Source: Herbinix sp. (GTDB lineage Bacteria; Bacillota; Clostridia; Lachnospirales; Lachnospiraceae). From it: a stretch of DNA of 32,312 nt. A model generated the notes under the pieces. It was not told the origin of the DNA and made no database searches. It saw nothing but the letters and a program-made list of their open reading frames with translations. The translations under genes and the position numbers were made by a program. Shown in pieces: positions 17,910 to 26,472 of this stretch; position 1 is the first letter of the stretch; each line of letters starts with the position of its first letter. The stretch spans positions 1-32,312 of the forward strand of contig JAQZBA010000009.1 in the NCBI GenBank assembly GCA_029239365.1, written 5' to 3'.

Positions 17910-19241
17910 TTACTCAAAATATGCTCCATTTTCACGAAGCTTGCTTCGCAGCAATGATACATTAACTTGTCTTACATCCCCTAAATTCAACGCTAGCCAG
18001 GTTGCCATGCCTGCAGCTTGTCCGGTTACGAAACAAACCGGCATAACTCGTACACTTCCTTGGACACGATGATCACAGGAAATTGACCTTCCGGCAACTA
18101 ACAGATTCTCGATATTCTTCGGAATCAAGCTCCGATAAGGGATACCATGGGATTCTCCCGGAGCATACGGCCTCCATTCTTCCTCACCATTGCTCTTACC
18201 GCTTAGTATCTTCTCCACATCCTTCTTAGAATTATGAACATCGAGAAAGTAACAATTTCTGCCTATTTCATCCGAGAATGACTTTCTCTCTATATAATCC
18301 TCAATCGTAATGGTATACTCGCCTATAATTCTCCTTGACTCGCGTATCCCTAGCGCTGCTGCGGTTGATACCAAAAACGATGAAGCATAGGTCTCCGGAA
18401 GAAACTCCTTTAGTCCTTCATGAAATTGATGGGCTAGTTGTCGCCCATTCATCAGGGCTTCTGACACACTGAAGGGGTCCAGGGGATCTACTTGAAATAA
18501 ATGTCCTGCATTAAAACCAAACGTTCGGGGACCTACTTGAGAAATACAGCAATGTGCATCAACCACCAATGGATATTTATCCGACTTAGCTATCTTATAG
18601 ACGGCACTCTGTGGGTTATTCATATGTACGATTGGGGAATGCCGGAATTGATATTCATCCACATTTGCTAGTACAAAACAATGGGTATTCGGCTGTAACT
18701 CGTGTGTCTCCTCATCGCCGATCTCATAGGGAAGACCTGCCATCGCAACCAAATCCGCATCACCGGTACAATCAACGTACATCTTACCCTGATAAGCGGT
18801 TAATCCCCCTTTGTTAGATACTATGATATAGTCAACTTTATGATGATTACTGATGGCAGAAACAAGCTGGGTATTAAATAATACGGTAACGCCTGCTTCC
18901 CTGACCATTTCATCATATACTCTTTTTAAAGCCTCGGCATCGATCGGAGTCCAATCCACATCCTCCGAACTCACATGCTTCATACCTTCTTTTACTCTCT
19001 GGAATATCTCATAGCCGATTCCCTGATAGATTACCTTCTCTTTGTCAGAGAATGGACACCATGCAGGAATCATACCTATCGTTCCCATACCTCCCAGCGC
19101 TCCGGATGCCTCAATCAGAAGAACACTGGCTCCTTCTCGAGCTGCTGAGATCGCTGCTGCACAGCCTGACGGACCACCGCCGGTAATAATAATATCATAA
19201 CGGTTATCCAATGTTATATCTTGTTCAAATTGAATCTTCAT
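17910..19241 (-). CDS. FAD-dependent oxidoreductase
   Basis: 443 residues. The N-terminal Rossmann fold binds FAD, with GGGPSG at residues 21-26 and VLLIEASGALGGMGTIGM after it. The C-terminal GRSISCDHRVQGSVRVMPVCFVTGQAAG motif closes the FAD site, as in the FAD_oxidored family. I chose the ATG at 19241, which follows a perfect TAGGAGGTAG site, over a longer reading from 19283 that would overlap that site. There is no signal peptide, so the enzyme is cytoplasmic. It sits between the binding-protein gene and the response regulator of block 3 and may oxidise or reduce the imported sugar or a derivative. The substrate is not evident. Confidence 0.9.
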   Translation of the reverse strand: MKIQFEQDITLDNRYDIIITGGGPSGCAAAISAAREGASVLLIEASGALGGMGTIGMIPAWCPFSDKEKVIYQGIGYEIFQRVKEGMKHVSSEDVDWTPIDAEALKRVYDEMVREAGVTVLFNTQLVSAISNHHKVDYIIVSNKGGLTAYQGKMYVDCTGDADLVAMAGLPYEIGDEETHELQPNTHCFVLANVDEYQFRHSPIVHMNNPQSAVYKIAKSDKYPLVVDAHCCISQVGPRTFGFNAGHLFQVDPLDPFSVSEALMNGRQLAHQFHEGLKEFLPETYASSFLVSTAAALGIRESRRIIGEYTITIEDYIERKSFSDEIGRNCYFLDVHNSKKDVEKILSGKSNGEEEWRPYAPGESHGIPYRSLIPKNIENLLVAGRSISCDHRVQGSVRVMPVCFVTGQAAGMATWLALNLGDVRQVNVSLLRSKLRENGAYFE

Positions 19242-19350
19242 TCTTCTACCTCCTAGTATACTGTCTAATTCATAGAGAAACAATAATATAATTAAAAATA
19301 TTGAAGAATATAATCGAATTATGTACTATATTACAGCACACTTCGGAAAG

Positions 19351-19378
19351 AGGGGTGCGGCAATAATCCCACACCCCT
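19351..19378 (-). promoter_or_regulatory. Intercistronic hairpin after the binding-protein gene
   Basis: AGGGGTG (19351-19357) pairs with CACCCCT (19372-19378), and two further GC pairs are possible inside. It lies 22 bases after the binding-protein stop and about 110 bases before the oxidoreductase ATG. No T run follows on the minus strand, so mRNA protection or mild attenuation is more likely than full termination. Confidence 0.6.
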
Positions 19379-19399
19379 AAGTATTAAACTACAAGACAA

Positions 19400-20986
19400 C
19401 TATCTTGATGTATACCACTCATTATACTTTTCAATTAATTTATCTCCGCCTAAAGACTTCCATTCTGCAATAAAATCCTGATAACTTTCTGCAGTGATCC
19501 CGCTTACCACAGAGTTTACAACGAATTCCTCTGTAAAGCTTGCTGAATTAGTCAGATTTGTTGATATCTGTGCATAGATGGAACAAGGAACATCACTGCC
19601 CGGATTAACATGGATAAAACTGCCATAATCGAAGTTAAGTTGGGAATATGCCTTGAATTGATCTTCATTTTTACGGGCACGGCATAACCAGTAAGTGCCA
19701 TAATCCTCTGTCGTACCGGTAAGGTATATGTTCGCATTTCCTCTATGCTCAAAGAAAGTAGGTAATATTGGAGTAAAGTTTCCTTCTGCATCTACATTGT
19801 GATCTACACCTTCTATACCGATCACCATTTCCTTGAAGGTCTCGGGTACCAGCTTCTTTGCGAAATAATCCATGGTAGCTTCAACGTTCTTAGCATTTTT
19901 GGGGATTACCACATAAAAATCCATCTGATTAATAGACGAGGCGCTCATGCCTGCCTTACCTGCCATTTCAAGTGGCTGCACGTATTCTACCGCTGCCTCC
20001 GGATTGGTGGTTTTAAAAGTTTCAACGAGACTTGGCAATGACCACCAGCCGTCAATTCTGCATAACGCAAGGTCCGTTGTAAACTTCTCCAGGGTCGTTG
20101 CAATCTGGTTGGTAGGCATTTCCGTATCCAATAAGCCCTTCGTATATAATTCGTTCAGATAAACCAGGAAGTCATAAAAGCCATCTTGAAGCTGATACGG
20201 TACCAGTTCACCGTTGACATCCTTCCAATCACTTTCCACCCCGAAAGCACCACCGAGACCGCCGATACGAAGATTATTCAGGTCTGCCATGGTAGCTGAG
20301 AGCGGTGTAGCTGCGCTTCCCTTGCCGGTAGGATCAGTATCTTTAAAGGCTTGAAGCATTGCCGTAAATTCCTCTAAGGTTGTTGGCATAGTTAATCCCA
20401 TCTTCTTGAGAATATCTGCACGAATCATGATTCCGTTACCAACATTAGAGCTATCTTCACGTCCGGTCGGGCTGGCAGAGGGAATACAATAATAGGTCTC
20501 ACCTACCACACATACATCAAACATAGATTGGCTGATGGTAGAAGCAATACTCGGAGCATATTGCTCTATTAGTTCCTTCATATCCATTAAAGCACCTTGA
20601 CTTGCATAATCTGCATAGCGGCTTTTGTCATTCAATACAATAAAATCATAATCGGCACCTGCTGCCACAATAGCGTTCAACTTATCGAACGGATTATCGG
20701 CAGGAAGGATATCATACTCTACTTTATATCCTGTCTTTTCTGTTATCCAGCCATATACCGGATTTGCTTCCGGATCATTCCAAGCAAGTCCACCCTGATT
20801 AGGTACCAATGCTTTTAATACAATTGGCTCATTATTAGCGGTTTCCTCTGAGCTTTCTTTGTTATCGACTTTCGCACCATCTTTCGGGGTCTCGGTAGTC
20901 TCTACCTTTTTACCGCAGCCTGCAAGCATTGTTACGGTAAGGCACAGTGTTAAAATTATTACTACAAAACGTTTCATTTTTTTCAC
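19400..20986 (-). CDS. Extracellular sugar-binding lipoprotein (LplA type)
   Basis: A 528-residue binding protein of a CUT1 importer. The signal peptide ends in L-A-G-C with lipidated Cys24, followed by a Lys/Glu-rich linker. The body has typical stretches such as GYKVEYDILPADNPFDKLNA and MIRADILKKMGLTMPTTLEEF. The start is a GTG at 20986, 7 bases after AAGGAGG; the ATG three codons later is too far from that site. It lies 46 bases after the second permease and completes the importer encoded at 22873-19400. A GC-rich hairpin follows it. The substrate is unknown. Confidence 0.93.
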   Translation of the reverse strand: MKKMKRFVVIILTLCLTVTMLAGCGKKVETTETPKDGAKVDNKESSEETANNEPIVLKALVPNQGGLAWNDPEANPVYGWITEKTGYKVEYDILPADNPFDKLNAIVAAGADYDFIVLNDKSRYADYASQGALMDMKELIEQYAPSIASTISQSMFDVCVVGETYYCIPSASPTGREDSSNVGNGIMIRADILKKMGLTMPTTLEEFTAMLQAFKDTDPTGKGSAATPLSATMADLNNLRIGGLGGAFGVESDWKDVNGELVPYQLQDGFYDFLVYLNELYTKGLLDTEMPTNQIATTLEKFTTDLALCRIDGWWSLPSLVETFKTTNPEAAVEYVQPLEMAGKAGMSASSINQMDFYVVIPKNAKNVEATMDYFAKKLVPETFKEMVIGIEGVDHNVDAEGNFTPILPTFFEHRGNANIYLTGTTEDYGTYWLCRARKNEDQFKAYSQLNFDYGSFIHVNPGSDVPCSIYAQISTNLTNSASFTEEFVVNSVVSGITAESYQDFIAEWKSLGGDKLIEKYNEWYTSR

Positions 20987-21032
20987 ACTCTTTCCTCCTT
21001 AAATAATTATGATAAGCATTTTCCCTATGCAT

Positions 21033-21920
21033 TTATCCTTTTGTTGATCCGATGGTCATACCCTTAACGAAATAACGCTGCATGAAAGGGTATACGCACA
21101 GAATTGGAACTGTTGCTGCCACGATAGCCGCCGCTGTTATGCTTTCCTCTGACACTTCCTGCATCATGGCTATTTTGGCTTGAATATCGGTTGCCTTTGA
21201 TATCATATCTCTCAGATACAAAGGTAGTGTCTGAAGCTCAGGACTATTTACATACATCATCGGGCCAAAATAATTATTCCAAATCATTACCGAAGTAAAT
21301 ACCACAATGGTGGCATATACCGGTTTGCTTAATGGTACAATAAAACGCAGGAATATGGTTAAATTCGATGCTCCGTCCACCTTCGCCGACTCTATAATGC
21401 TCTCAGGGATATCCTCATAGAAGTTTTTAATAATCAGTAAATGAAATACATTAATCAATCCCGGAACGATCAAGACAATCCGTGTATCCAATATGCCATA
21501 AGCATTATAAAGCAAATAGGTAGGAATGATTCCGCCACTGAAGTACATGGTAAAAACAAAAAACAGTAATATTTTTTTCATATGGGGAAGGTTGCGCAGG
21601 GATAAAGGAAATGCAGTAAATGCTGTTACGACTAGGGTACAAATCGTGCCAAGCACTGTAATTAAGACTGAATTCCCAAAAGCAACCAAGAATCTCTGTG
21701 AACCAATTATGGAATTCATTGCATCAAATTGAAATCCAACCGGGAAAATTCCAACGGATCCGGAACTGATCGCCCACTCCTCGCTGAAGGCTTTCGATAC
21801 AACATGCATCAAAGGAAATATGATCAGTAAAACTAATATAGTAATAAACAAGTAAGCAAAGGCGGTTACTAAAATTGCTTCCTTCCCTTTTTTTATCTTT
21901 GAAGATGGCTTTATTCCCAT
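21033..21920 (-). CDS. Sugar ABC transporter permease, YtcP/LplC type
   Basis: A 295-residue inner-membrane permease with about six hydrophobic segments. The EAA loop IESAKVDGASNLTIFLRFIV lies near residue 175, and the C-terminus RYFVKGMTIGSTKG is the family's usual end. Its ATG overlaps the stop of the upstream permease by one base (TAATG), with a GGAAGGAG site inside that gene, so translation is coupled. It forms the transport channel with 21920-22873. Confidence 0.94.
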   Translation of the reverse strand: MGIKPSSKIKKGKEAILVTAFAYLFITILVLLIIFPLMHVVSKAFSEEWAISSGSVGIFPVGFQFDAMNSIIGSQRFLVAFGNSVLITVLGTICTLVVTAFTAFPLSLRNLPHMKKILLFFVFTMYFSGGIIPTYLLYNAYGILDTRIVLIVPGLINVFHLLIIKNFYEDIPESIIESAKVDGASNLTIFLRFIVPLSKPVYATIVVFTSVMIWNNYFGPMMYVNSPELQTLPLYLRDMISKATDIQAKIAMMQEVSEESITAAAIVAATVPILCVYPFMQRYFVKGMTIGSTKG

Positions 21921-22873
21921 TACCAGATACTCCTTCCTGTCGTTCTTTTACTCGTGAAATTACCGGTCAGTACCAGAAGCAATCCTACAAGGGATTCAAA
22001 TAAACCGATTGCGGTTGCGTAACTGTAATTCATTTGTGATACACCCGTACGATAAATGAAGGTACCTAATACATCACCTGATTTATAAACCGTAGGATTG
22101 TACATTAGAAGTATCTCTTCGGTATTCGCATTGAGTACATTGCCGAGATTCAAGATGAACATCAGTAATATAATCGACAACATGCCTGGTAATGTTATAT
22201 GTATGATCTGCCTTAGTTTTCCGGCACCATCTACTTTTGCTGCTTCATACAGCTCCGGATTGATTCCTGTAAGAGCAGCGATAAAGACGATTGCACTATA
22301 CCCGACTTCCTTCCAAGCTTCTGAGGCAATAACCACGGTACGGAACCATTGATTATCCATTAAGAAGGAGATTGGTTGCCCGCCTAATCCTACAATCACT
22401 TGATTGATAATACCGGTTGAAGGAGAGCAAGCAGCCGTAACAAGTCCACTCACGATTACCCAAGATAAAAAGTGGGGTAGATATAGAACCGTCTGATAGG
22501 TTTTCTTAAGGAAGGTTCGTCCTATCTCATTAATCAGAATGGCTATAAAAATCGATAACGGAAAGGTGAATAATATCTTGCCGAAGCTTATAAATAAGGT
22601 ATTACGGAGCACGGAGTAAAAATTCCTGGAGGTAAACAGCATATTAAAGTTCTTAAAGCCTACCCATGGACTTTCTAAAATTCCGGAGAAAATATTATAT
22701 TCCTGAAACGATGTTGTCAAACCATACATCGGCATATAACGGAATACAATGATAAATAGGATACCCGGTATCAAGAACAGATACAAATCCAAATTTTTCT
22801 TAATGAGTCTGCGGTTTACCGCTTTCTCTGCTTGTCTAATATCTTTATTGCGTAATGCACTTGACTTTCTCAT
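21920..22873 (-). CDS. Sugar ABC transporter permease, LplB type
   Basis: A 317-residue inner-membrane permease. A basic N-terminus is followed by a membrane segment, the RYMPMYGLTTSFQEYNIF pattern of LplB-like proteins and the EAA loop YEAAKVDGAGKLRQIIHITL near residue 206. It is the first gene of block 3, downstream of the promoter at 22912-22940. I chose the ATG at 22873 over the adjoining in-frame TTG at 22876. The AAAGGATG ribosome binding site is rather far upstream, so initiation may be modest. Confidence 0.93.
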   Translation of the reverse strand: MRKSSALRNKDIRQAEKAVNRRLIKKNLDLYLFLIPGILFIIVFRYMPMYGLTTSFQEYNIFSGILESPWVGFKNFNMLFTSRNFYSVLRNTLFISFGKILFTFPLSIFIAILINEIGRTFLKKTYQTVLYLPHFLSWVIVSGLVTAACSPSTGIINQVIVGLGGQPISFLMDNQWFRTVVIASEAWKEVGYSAIVFIAALTGINPELYEAAKVDGAGKLRQIIHITLPGMLSIILLMFILNLGNVLNANTEEILLMYNPTVYKSGDVLGTFIYRTGVSQMNYSYATAIGLFESLVGLLLVLTGNFTSKRTTGRSIW

Positions 22874-22911
22874 CAATTAATCAACATCCTTTATTCTCAT
22901 TTGTTAATCAA

Positions 22912-22940
22912 ATTATACAAAAACAAACATCTCAATTCAA
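22912..22940 (-). promoter_or_regulatory. Promoter of the importer/oxidoreductase/two-component operon
   Basis: On the minus strand TTGAAT (22935-22940) and a perfect TATAAT (22912-22917) are exactly 17 bases apart. Transcription would start near 22905, about 30 bases before the ATG at 22873. It lies just downstream of the terminator closing block 2, so block 3 is an independent transcription unit. Confidence 0.7.
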
Positions 22941-23032
22941 TGTTCATACCACCGCTCTCTGGTGCAATCTTCCGATGTTTACGTGGGAATTGTTTTATGA
23001 GATTGAAAATGCTATCAATTTAAATAAGAATT

Positions 23033-23066
23033 GCCTCCTTAGGTAGGATGTTAACCCTAAGGAGGC
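23033..23066 (-). terminator. Intrinsic terminator after the response-regulator gene
   Basis: GCCTCCTTAGG (23033-23043) pairs perfectly with CCTAAGGAGGC (23056-23066) over 11 bp. On the minus strand it is followed by AATTCTTATTTAAATT. It ends the binding protein-kinase-regulator operon about 70 bases after the stop at 23137. Confidence 0.82.
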
Positions 23067-23136
23067 CTTCCGTTATTCTTGTCTTATTTGTCTATTGTTA
23101 ACATAGTTCAGTATGATTGAGCTATGCTCTCCTTAC

Positions 23137-24717
23137 CTACTTTTCGTATTTGCTACGGTATTCTGTAACTGTCATTCCAACATACTTTTTGAAGGTTTTG
23201 CTAAAATACTGGGCATCGTTGAATCCAACCTCATAAACAACGTCATTTATTGTTGTCTGGGGATTTTTCAACAGCTGTTTCGCTTTTTCAATACGTACTG
23301 AGTTCAGATAAGAGGAAAAGGTAATATCCTTTTCTTTCTTAAACAGAACGGAGAAATAATACTTTGAAATTCCCACATATCCCGCTATATCATCCAATGT
23401 AATCTTCTTATTGTAATTATCATTTATATATTGGACAGCCTTCTTAATCAGTATTTCTGTATTATCAGCCCGATTACTGGAATTCTCAATGATCAGGTTT
23501 TTGATGAAATCACGGATGATATCAATTACTTCCTTCAGTTCTTCTGAATTAATGACTTTCTTTTGAAACGCAAACACATCACTGTCATCTTGAAAACAAC
23601 TGTCGAAGCGTTTGAATATATCATTAATCATATGAGACAATTCCAACTTAACCTCCAAGGAATTCCCTCGTTGTTTGTCCAATAATTTCTCCAGGGCATC
23701 GATTTTCTGATAGATAGCCTCACTATCCGCATCTTCGATATACTGGCAGAAATCCTTTACCATTGCTATATCGTATATAAAGTGATAGTCGTGTGGCCTT
23801 ATCATATTATCCTTGGTCAGATGCTCTCCATCGGATAAATAAAACAGATAATCCGAGGCTTCATAAATCCAATCCAGATATTCTCTCGCTTCTTCAATGG
23901 ATGTAGTGATCGGAGAATTCGCGCTTTTAAATCCAATGCTGAAATATTGCTTGATGGAGCTCTGTAAATATTCGATACATTTTTGAATTTTGAGATCACT
24001 GATATTTTTAACCATTAGAAAACAAGTAATTGATTTCCCAAACTGTTTCGAAAAGGCGTCAATCGCCTCATCCTGAAATTTATTCATAATTAATTCCAAA
24101 GAGGCTGCAATGATGTTAGTAACGTGATACTCTGAATTCTTAACATTGTTCAGACTAGCCCGGAAATCAAAGGTAATAAAGCAGTATTTTTCAGTATTCC
24201 ACTCTACATGAGCTTTATCAAACTCTTCATGGATAAGCTCATTACTTCGATTATCGCTTAATAAAAGCCCCAGTAGATACTCCTGTTGCCTCCTTAAAAG
24301 AAGCTTATCGTTTTGCGTATCCGTAACCTGTCCGATGGATAAATCTAATTTTTTCTTCTTTTCTAAAATTATTTTCTTAAGCTCTTCTTCTTCCATTTCA
24401 GCCTTAAGTATATAATCGGATACTTTTAATTTAATTGCTTCCTTTGCAAAGGAAAAGTCATCATAGCAGGTCAGAAAGATAATTTCCGTGTTTGGGTTAT
24501 ATTCTTTGATTTTCTTTGCAAGCCATAGCCCGTCCTGCTTCGGCATCTTAATATCCGTTATCACAAGATCCGGTTTCAAGGCTACATACTTTTCGTAAGC
24601 ATTCTGCCCATTGCTGGCTTCTGCGACAATTTCAAACCCAAGCTCCTGCCAATTGATCAAGGACTTAACACCAATCCGAACGAGCATTTCATCATCTACA
24701 ATCATTATTTTATACAT
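23137..24717 (-). CDS. YesN-type response regulator (REC plus AraC HTH)
   Basis: 526 residues. The receiver domain has the IVDDE pocket, Asp55 (LVITDIKMPK) and Lys105. Lys105 is followed by Ala instead of the usual Pro (YILKAEM), a small deviation. The C-terminal 100 residues form an AraC-type double helix-turn-helix (LDDIAGYVGISKYYFSVLFK, then INDVVYEVGFNDAQYFSKTF). The ATG follows GAAAGGGGAG. It is the last gene of the trio with binding protein 26473-27933 and the damaged kinase 24982-26454. If the kinase is inactive the regulator may depend on another kinase or act unphosphorylated. Block 3, which starts just beyond the terminator, is a possible target (inference). Confidence 0.94.
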   Translation of the reverse strand: MYKIMIVDDEMLVRIGVKSLINWQELGFEIVAEASNGQNAYEKYVALKPDLVITDIKMPKQDGLWLAKKIKEYNPNTEIIFLTCYDDFSFAKEAIKLKVSDYILKAEMEEEELKKIILEKKKKLDLSIGQVTDTQNDKLLLRRQQEYLLGLLLSDNRSNELIHEEFDKAHVEWNTEKYCFITFDFRASLNNVKNSEYHVTNIIAASLELIMNKFQDEAIDAFSKQFGKSITCFLMVKNISDLKIQKCIEYLQSSIKQYFSIGFKSANSPITTSIEEAREYLDWIYEASDYLFYLSDGEHLTKDNMIRPHDYHFIYDIAMVKDFCQYIEDADSEAIYQKIDALEKLLDKQRGNSLEVKLELSHMINDIFKRFDSCFQDDSDVFAFQKKVINSEELKEVIDIIRDFIKNLIIENSSNRADNTEILIKKAVQYINDNYNKKITLDDIAGYVGISKYYFSVLFKKEKDITFSSYLNSVRIEKAKQLLKNPQTTINDVVYEVGFNDAQYFSKTFKKYVGMTVTEYRSKYEK

Positions 24718-24782
24718 AAGTATCTCCCCTTTCAGTCCTGCAGAGCATCTGATTTAAAATTCACTGACTTACCGGCAGGACT

Positions 24783-24998
24783 TTAAGCAACATTATCGGG
24801 TACACTGATAATAACCGTTGTTCCAACTCCTACGGTAGATACGATCTGTATACCATAAGCATCTCCCAGATACAACTTTAATCGTTGGTTTACATTATTT
24901 AGACCGACCTTACTGAACCGGTTAATGTTCTGTTCCTGCTTGAAGATATTATCCAATACCGCTTTCTCGATACCACTACCGTTATTCGTCGATTCCAT
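24783..24998 (-). pseudogene. C-terminal fragment of the histidine kinase, out of frame
   Basis: This 71-codon open frame carries the end of a YesM-type ATPase domain: NNGSGIEKAVLDNIFKQE, then VGLNNVNQRLKLYLGDAYGI and a VGVGTTVIISVP end. It is in another frame from the kinase 24982-26454 and overlaps its end by 17 bases. Against the intact kinase at 14439-16205, the strand-loop stretch between the N-box and the DNGxG motif is missing. It is best read as the detached tail of the same gene. No good ribosome binding site precedes its ATG. Confidence 0.8.
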
Positions 24999-26454
24999 AG
25001 ATTAATGAATTTTCCACAATAGGTTGAAGAATCAGCTTCGGGATATTGAGACTTCTATGTTCTTCTTGGATGTCATAATGGACTTCAAATAATTGATTAA
25101 ACCTTAATCTTTGAATTAGAATATAATTCTCGATATATTCGATTTCCTCTTTCAGAGAAATCATATTGTTACCAAAGCTGATACTTACTCTTAAAAGCTT
25201 TACCAGAGCAACCAAGGCTTCTGCGATGCTATCCTCTCCTTTGATCTTCGCCATCCAACGGATTGTATTTAAGGTATTATAAAGAAAATGCGGATTAATC
25301 TGTGCATGCAGCACCTCCAGCTCCAACTCATTTTTATTGTGCTCTACCGCTACGATATCTTCCATCAGATTTTTAACCTGATTAACCATCTGATTAAAGC
25401 CTTCACTCAGATCGTCCAGCTCATTATATACATTGGATTCCACCCGGACATCGAGATTACCGGCTTCTACCTGCTTCATCTGATACATCATCAGTTCAAT
25501 GGGTTGCGTAATTTTTCTGGTATAGATTAATGCAACGAAAAACAATATAATCAGGGAGATAATACTACCTGCAATGAAATATAACTGCATACGATTAATC
25601 TCTGCATATAAAATAGCCTCAGGAACCGTCTTTACCACATACCACTTGTCATAATTAAAGGAGGAATATATCGCTACATATTTCTTGCCATGATCGATAT
25701 AGCTGACATAGTTTGGTTGAGAATCCTTCAACATCGTTTTAAAATAGCTGGAGCTTTTTACATCAACGGGTGTAAAATCATCATCCGAGCTGGCAATGAT
25801 ATTACCCACTGTATCGCATATAATAATCCTGCTGTTCTCTTCCTGGATATTGGTAAATGCTCCTGTCAGTATACTTTCATCGACCTCCATGGTAATAAAA
25901 CCCAATTCTCTTAAGGAATAAATATCGATTATCTTTCTGCCCATGGATAAATACTTCTTAACCATACTCCCAGAAAGGATCTTCACATTCTTCTCTGTCG
26001 TGGGGAACCAGACAATCTCACCCGAGGTAGCATCCAATTCATATCTTGGAAAGCTTTTCACACCATCCTGAAGCTCCGCACCTACCTGTTGAAATCCACT
26101 GGGGGTGATCATATAGATTCCTTCAATGATATTACTTGAAATATAATAATTGTATAATTTATCTACCAGCTGATCGGTGTCTCCGCTTTTGATGCTTTCT
26201 ATCAGCTCCTGGTTTGAGATAATGGAATTTGACATATTCTCAACATCATTTAAGATGTAATCAATATTGTTACCGATAACATCTACGGACTGCTTCTCCG
26301 ACTCTCCATATTGTTTTTTGAGAGTTTGCCTGAAATTCTGGAACATAGCCATAAAGATGATAAGGGACACAATGATGATAAAAGAGGTCGCTCTAAAAAA
26401 CTGCTTTCTGAAACTATGCTTTTCATTCATACCTTTCATATTCTTCCGCTCCAT
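24982..26454 (-). CDS. YesM-type histidine kinase, truncated in its ATPase domain
   Basis: 490 residues remain of a kinase that should be about 580-590 long. Present are a membrane segment (about 20-38), a Cache-like sensor region, a second membrane segment (about 287-309), a HAMP-like linker, phospho-acceptor His389 (QINPHFLYNTLNTIRW) and the N-box with Asn482 (LQPIVENSLIYG). A stop follows three codons after that motif. The remaining ATPase part lies in another frame at 24783-24998. The start ATG has a GGAGGG site 5 bases upstream and lies 18 bases after the binding-protein stop. As written it cannot bind ATP normally and is probably a pseudogene, unless the lesion is a sequencing or assembly error. 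Confidence 0.85.
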   Translation of the reverse strand: MERKNMKGMNEKHSFRKQFFRATSFIIIVSLIIFMAMFQNFRQTLKKQYGESEKQSVDVIGNNIDYILNDVENMSNSIISNQELIESIKSGDTDQLVDKLYNYYISSNIIEGIYMITPSGFQQVGAELQDGVKSFPRYELDATSGEIVWFPTTEKNVKILSGSMVKKYLSMGRKIIDIYSLRELGFITMEVDESILTGAFTNIQEENSRIIICDTVGNIIASSDDDFTPVDVKSSSYFKTMLKDSQPNYVSYIDHGKKYVAIYSSFNYDKWYVVKTVPEAILYAEINRMQLYFIAGSIISLIILFFVALIYTRKITQPIELMMYQMKQVEAGNLDVRVESNVYNELDDLSEGFNQMVNQVKNLMEDIVAVEHNKNELELEVLHAQINPHFLYNTLNTIRWMAKIKGEDSIAEALVALVKLLRVSISFGNNMISLKEEIEYIENYILIQRLRFNQLFEVHYDIQEEHRSLNIPKLILQPIVENSLIYGIDE

Positions 26455-26472
26455 CCGTACCCTCCGGCTGAG

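Noticed and set aside
19242-19283. Longer N-terminus of the FAD oxidoreductase from 19283
   Set aside because: It would run through a perfect TAGGAGGTAG ribosome binding site, and the FAD-binding fold begins normally after the ATG at 19241.
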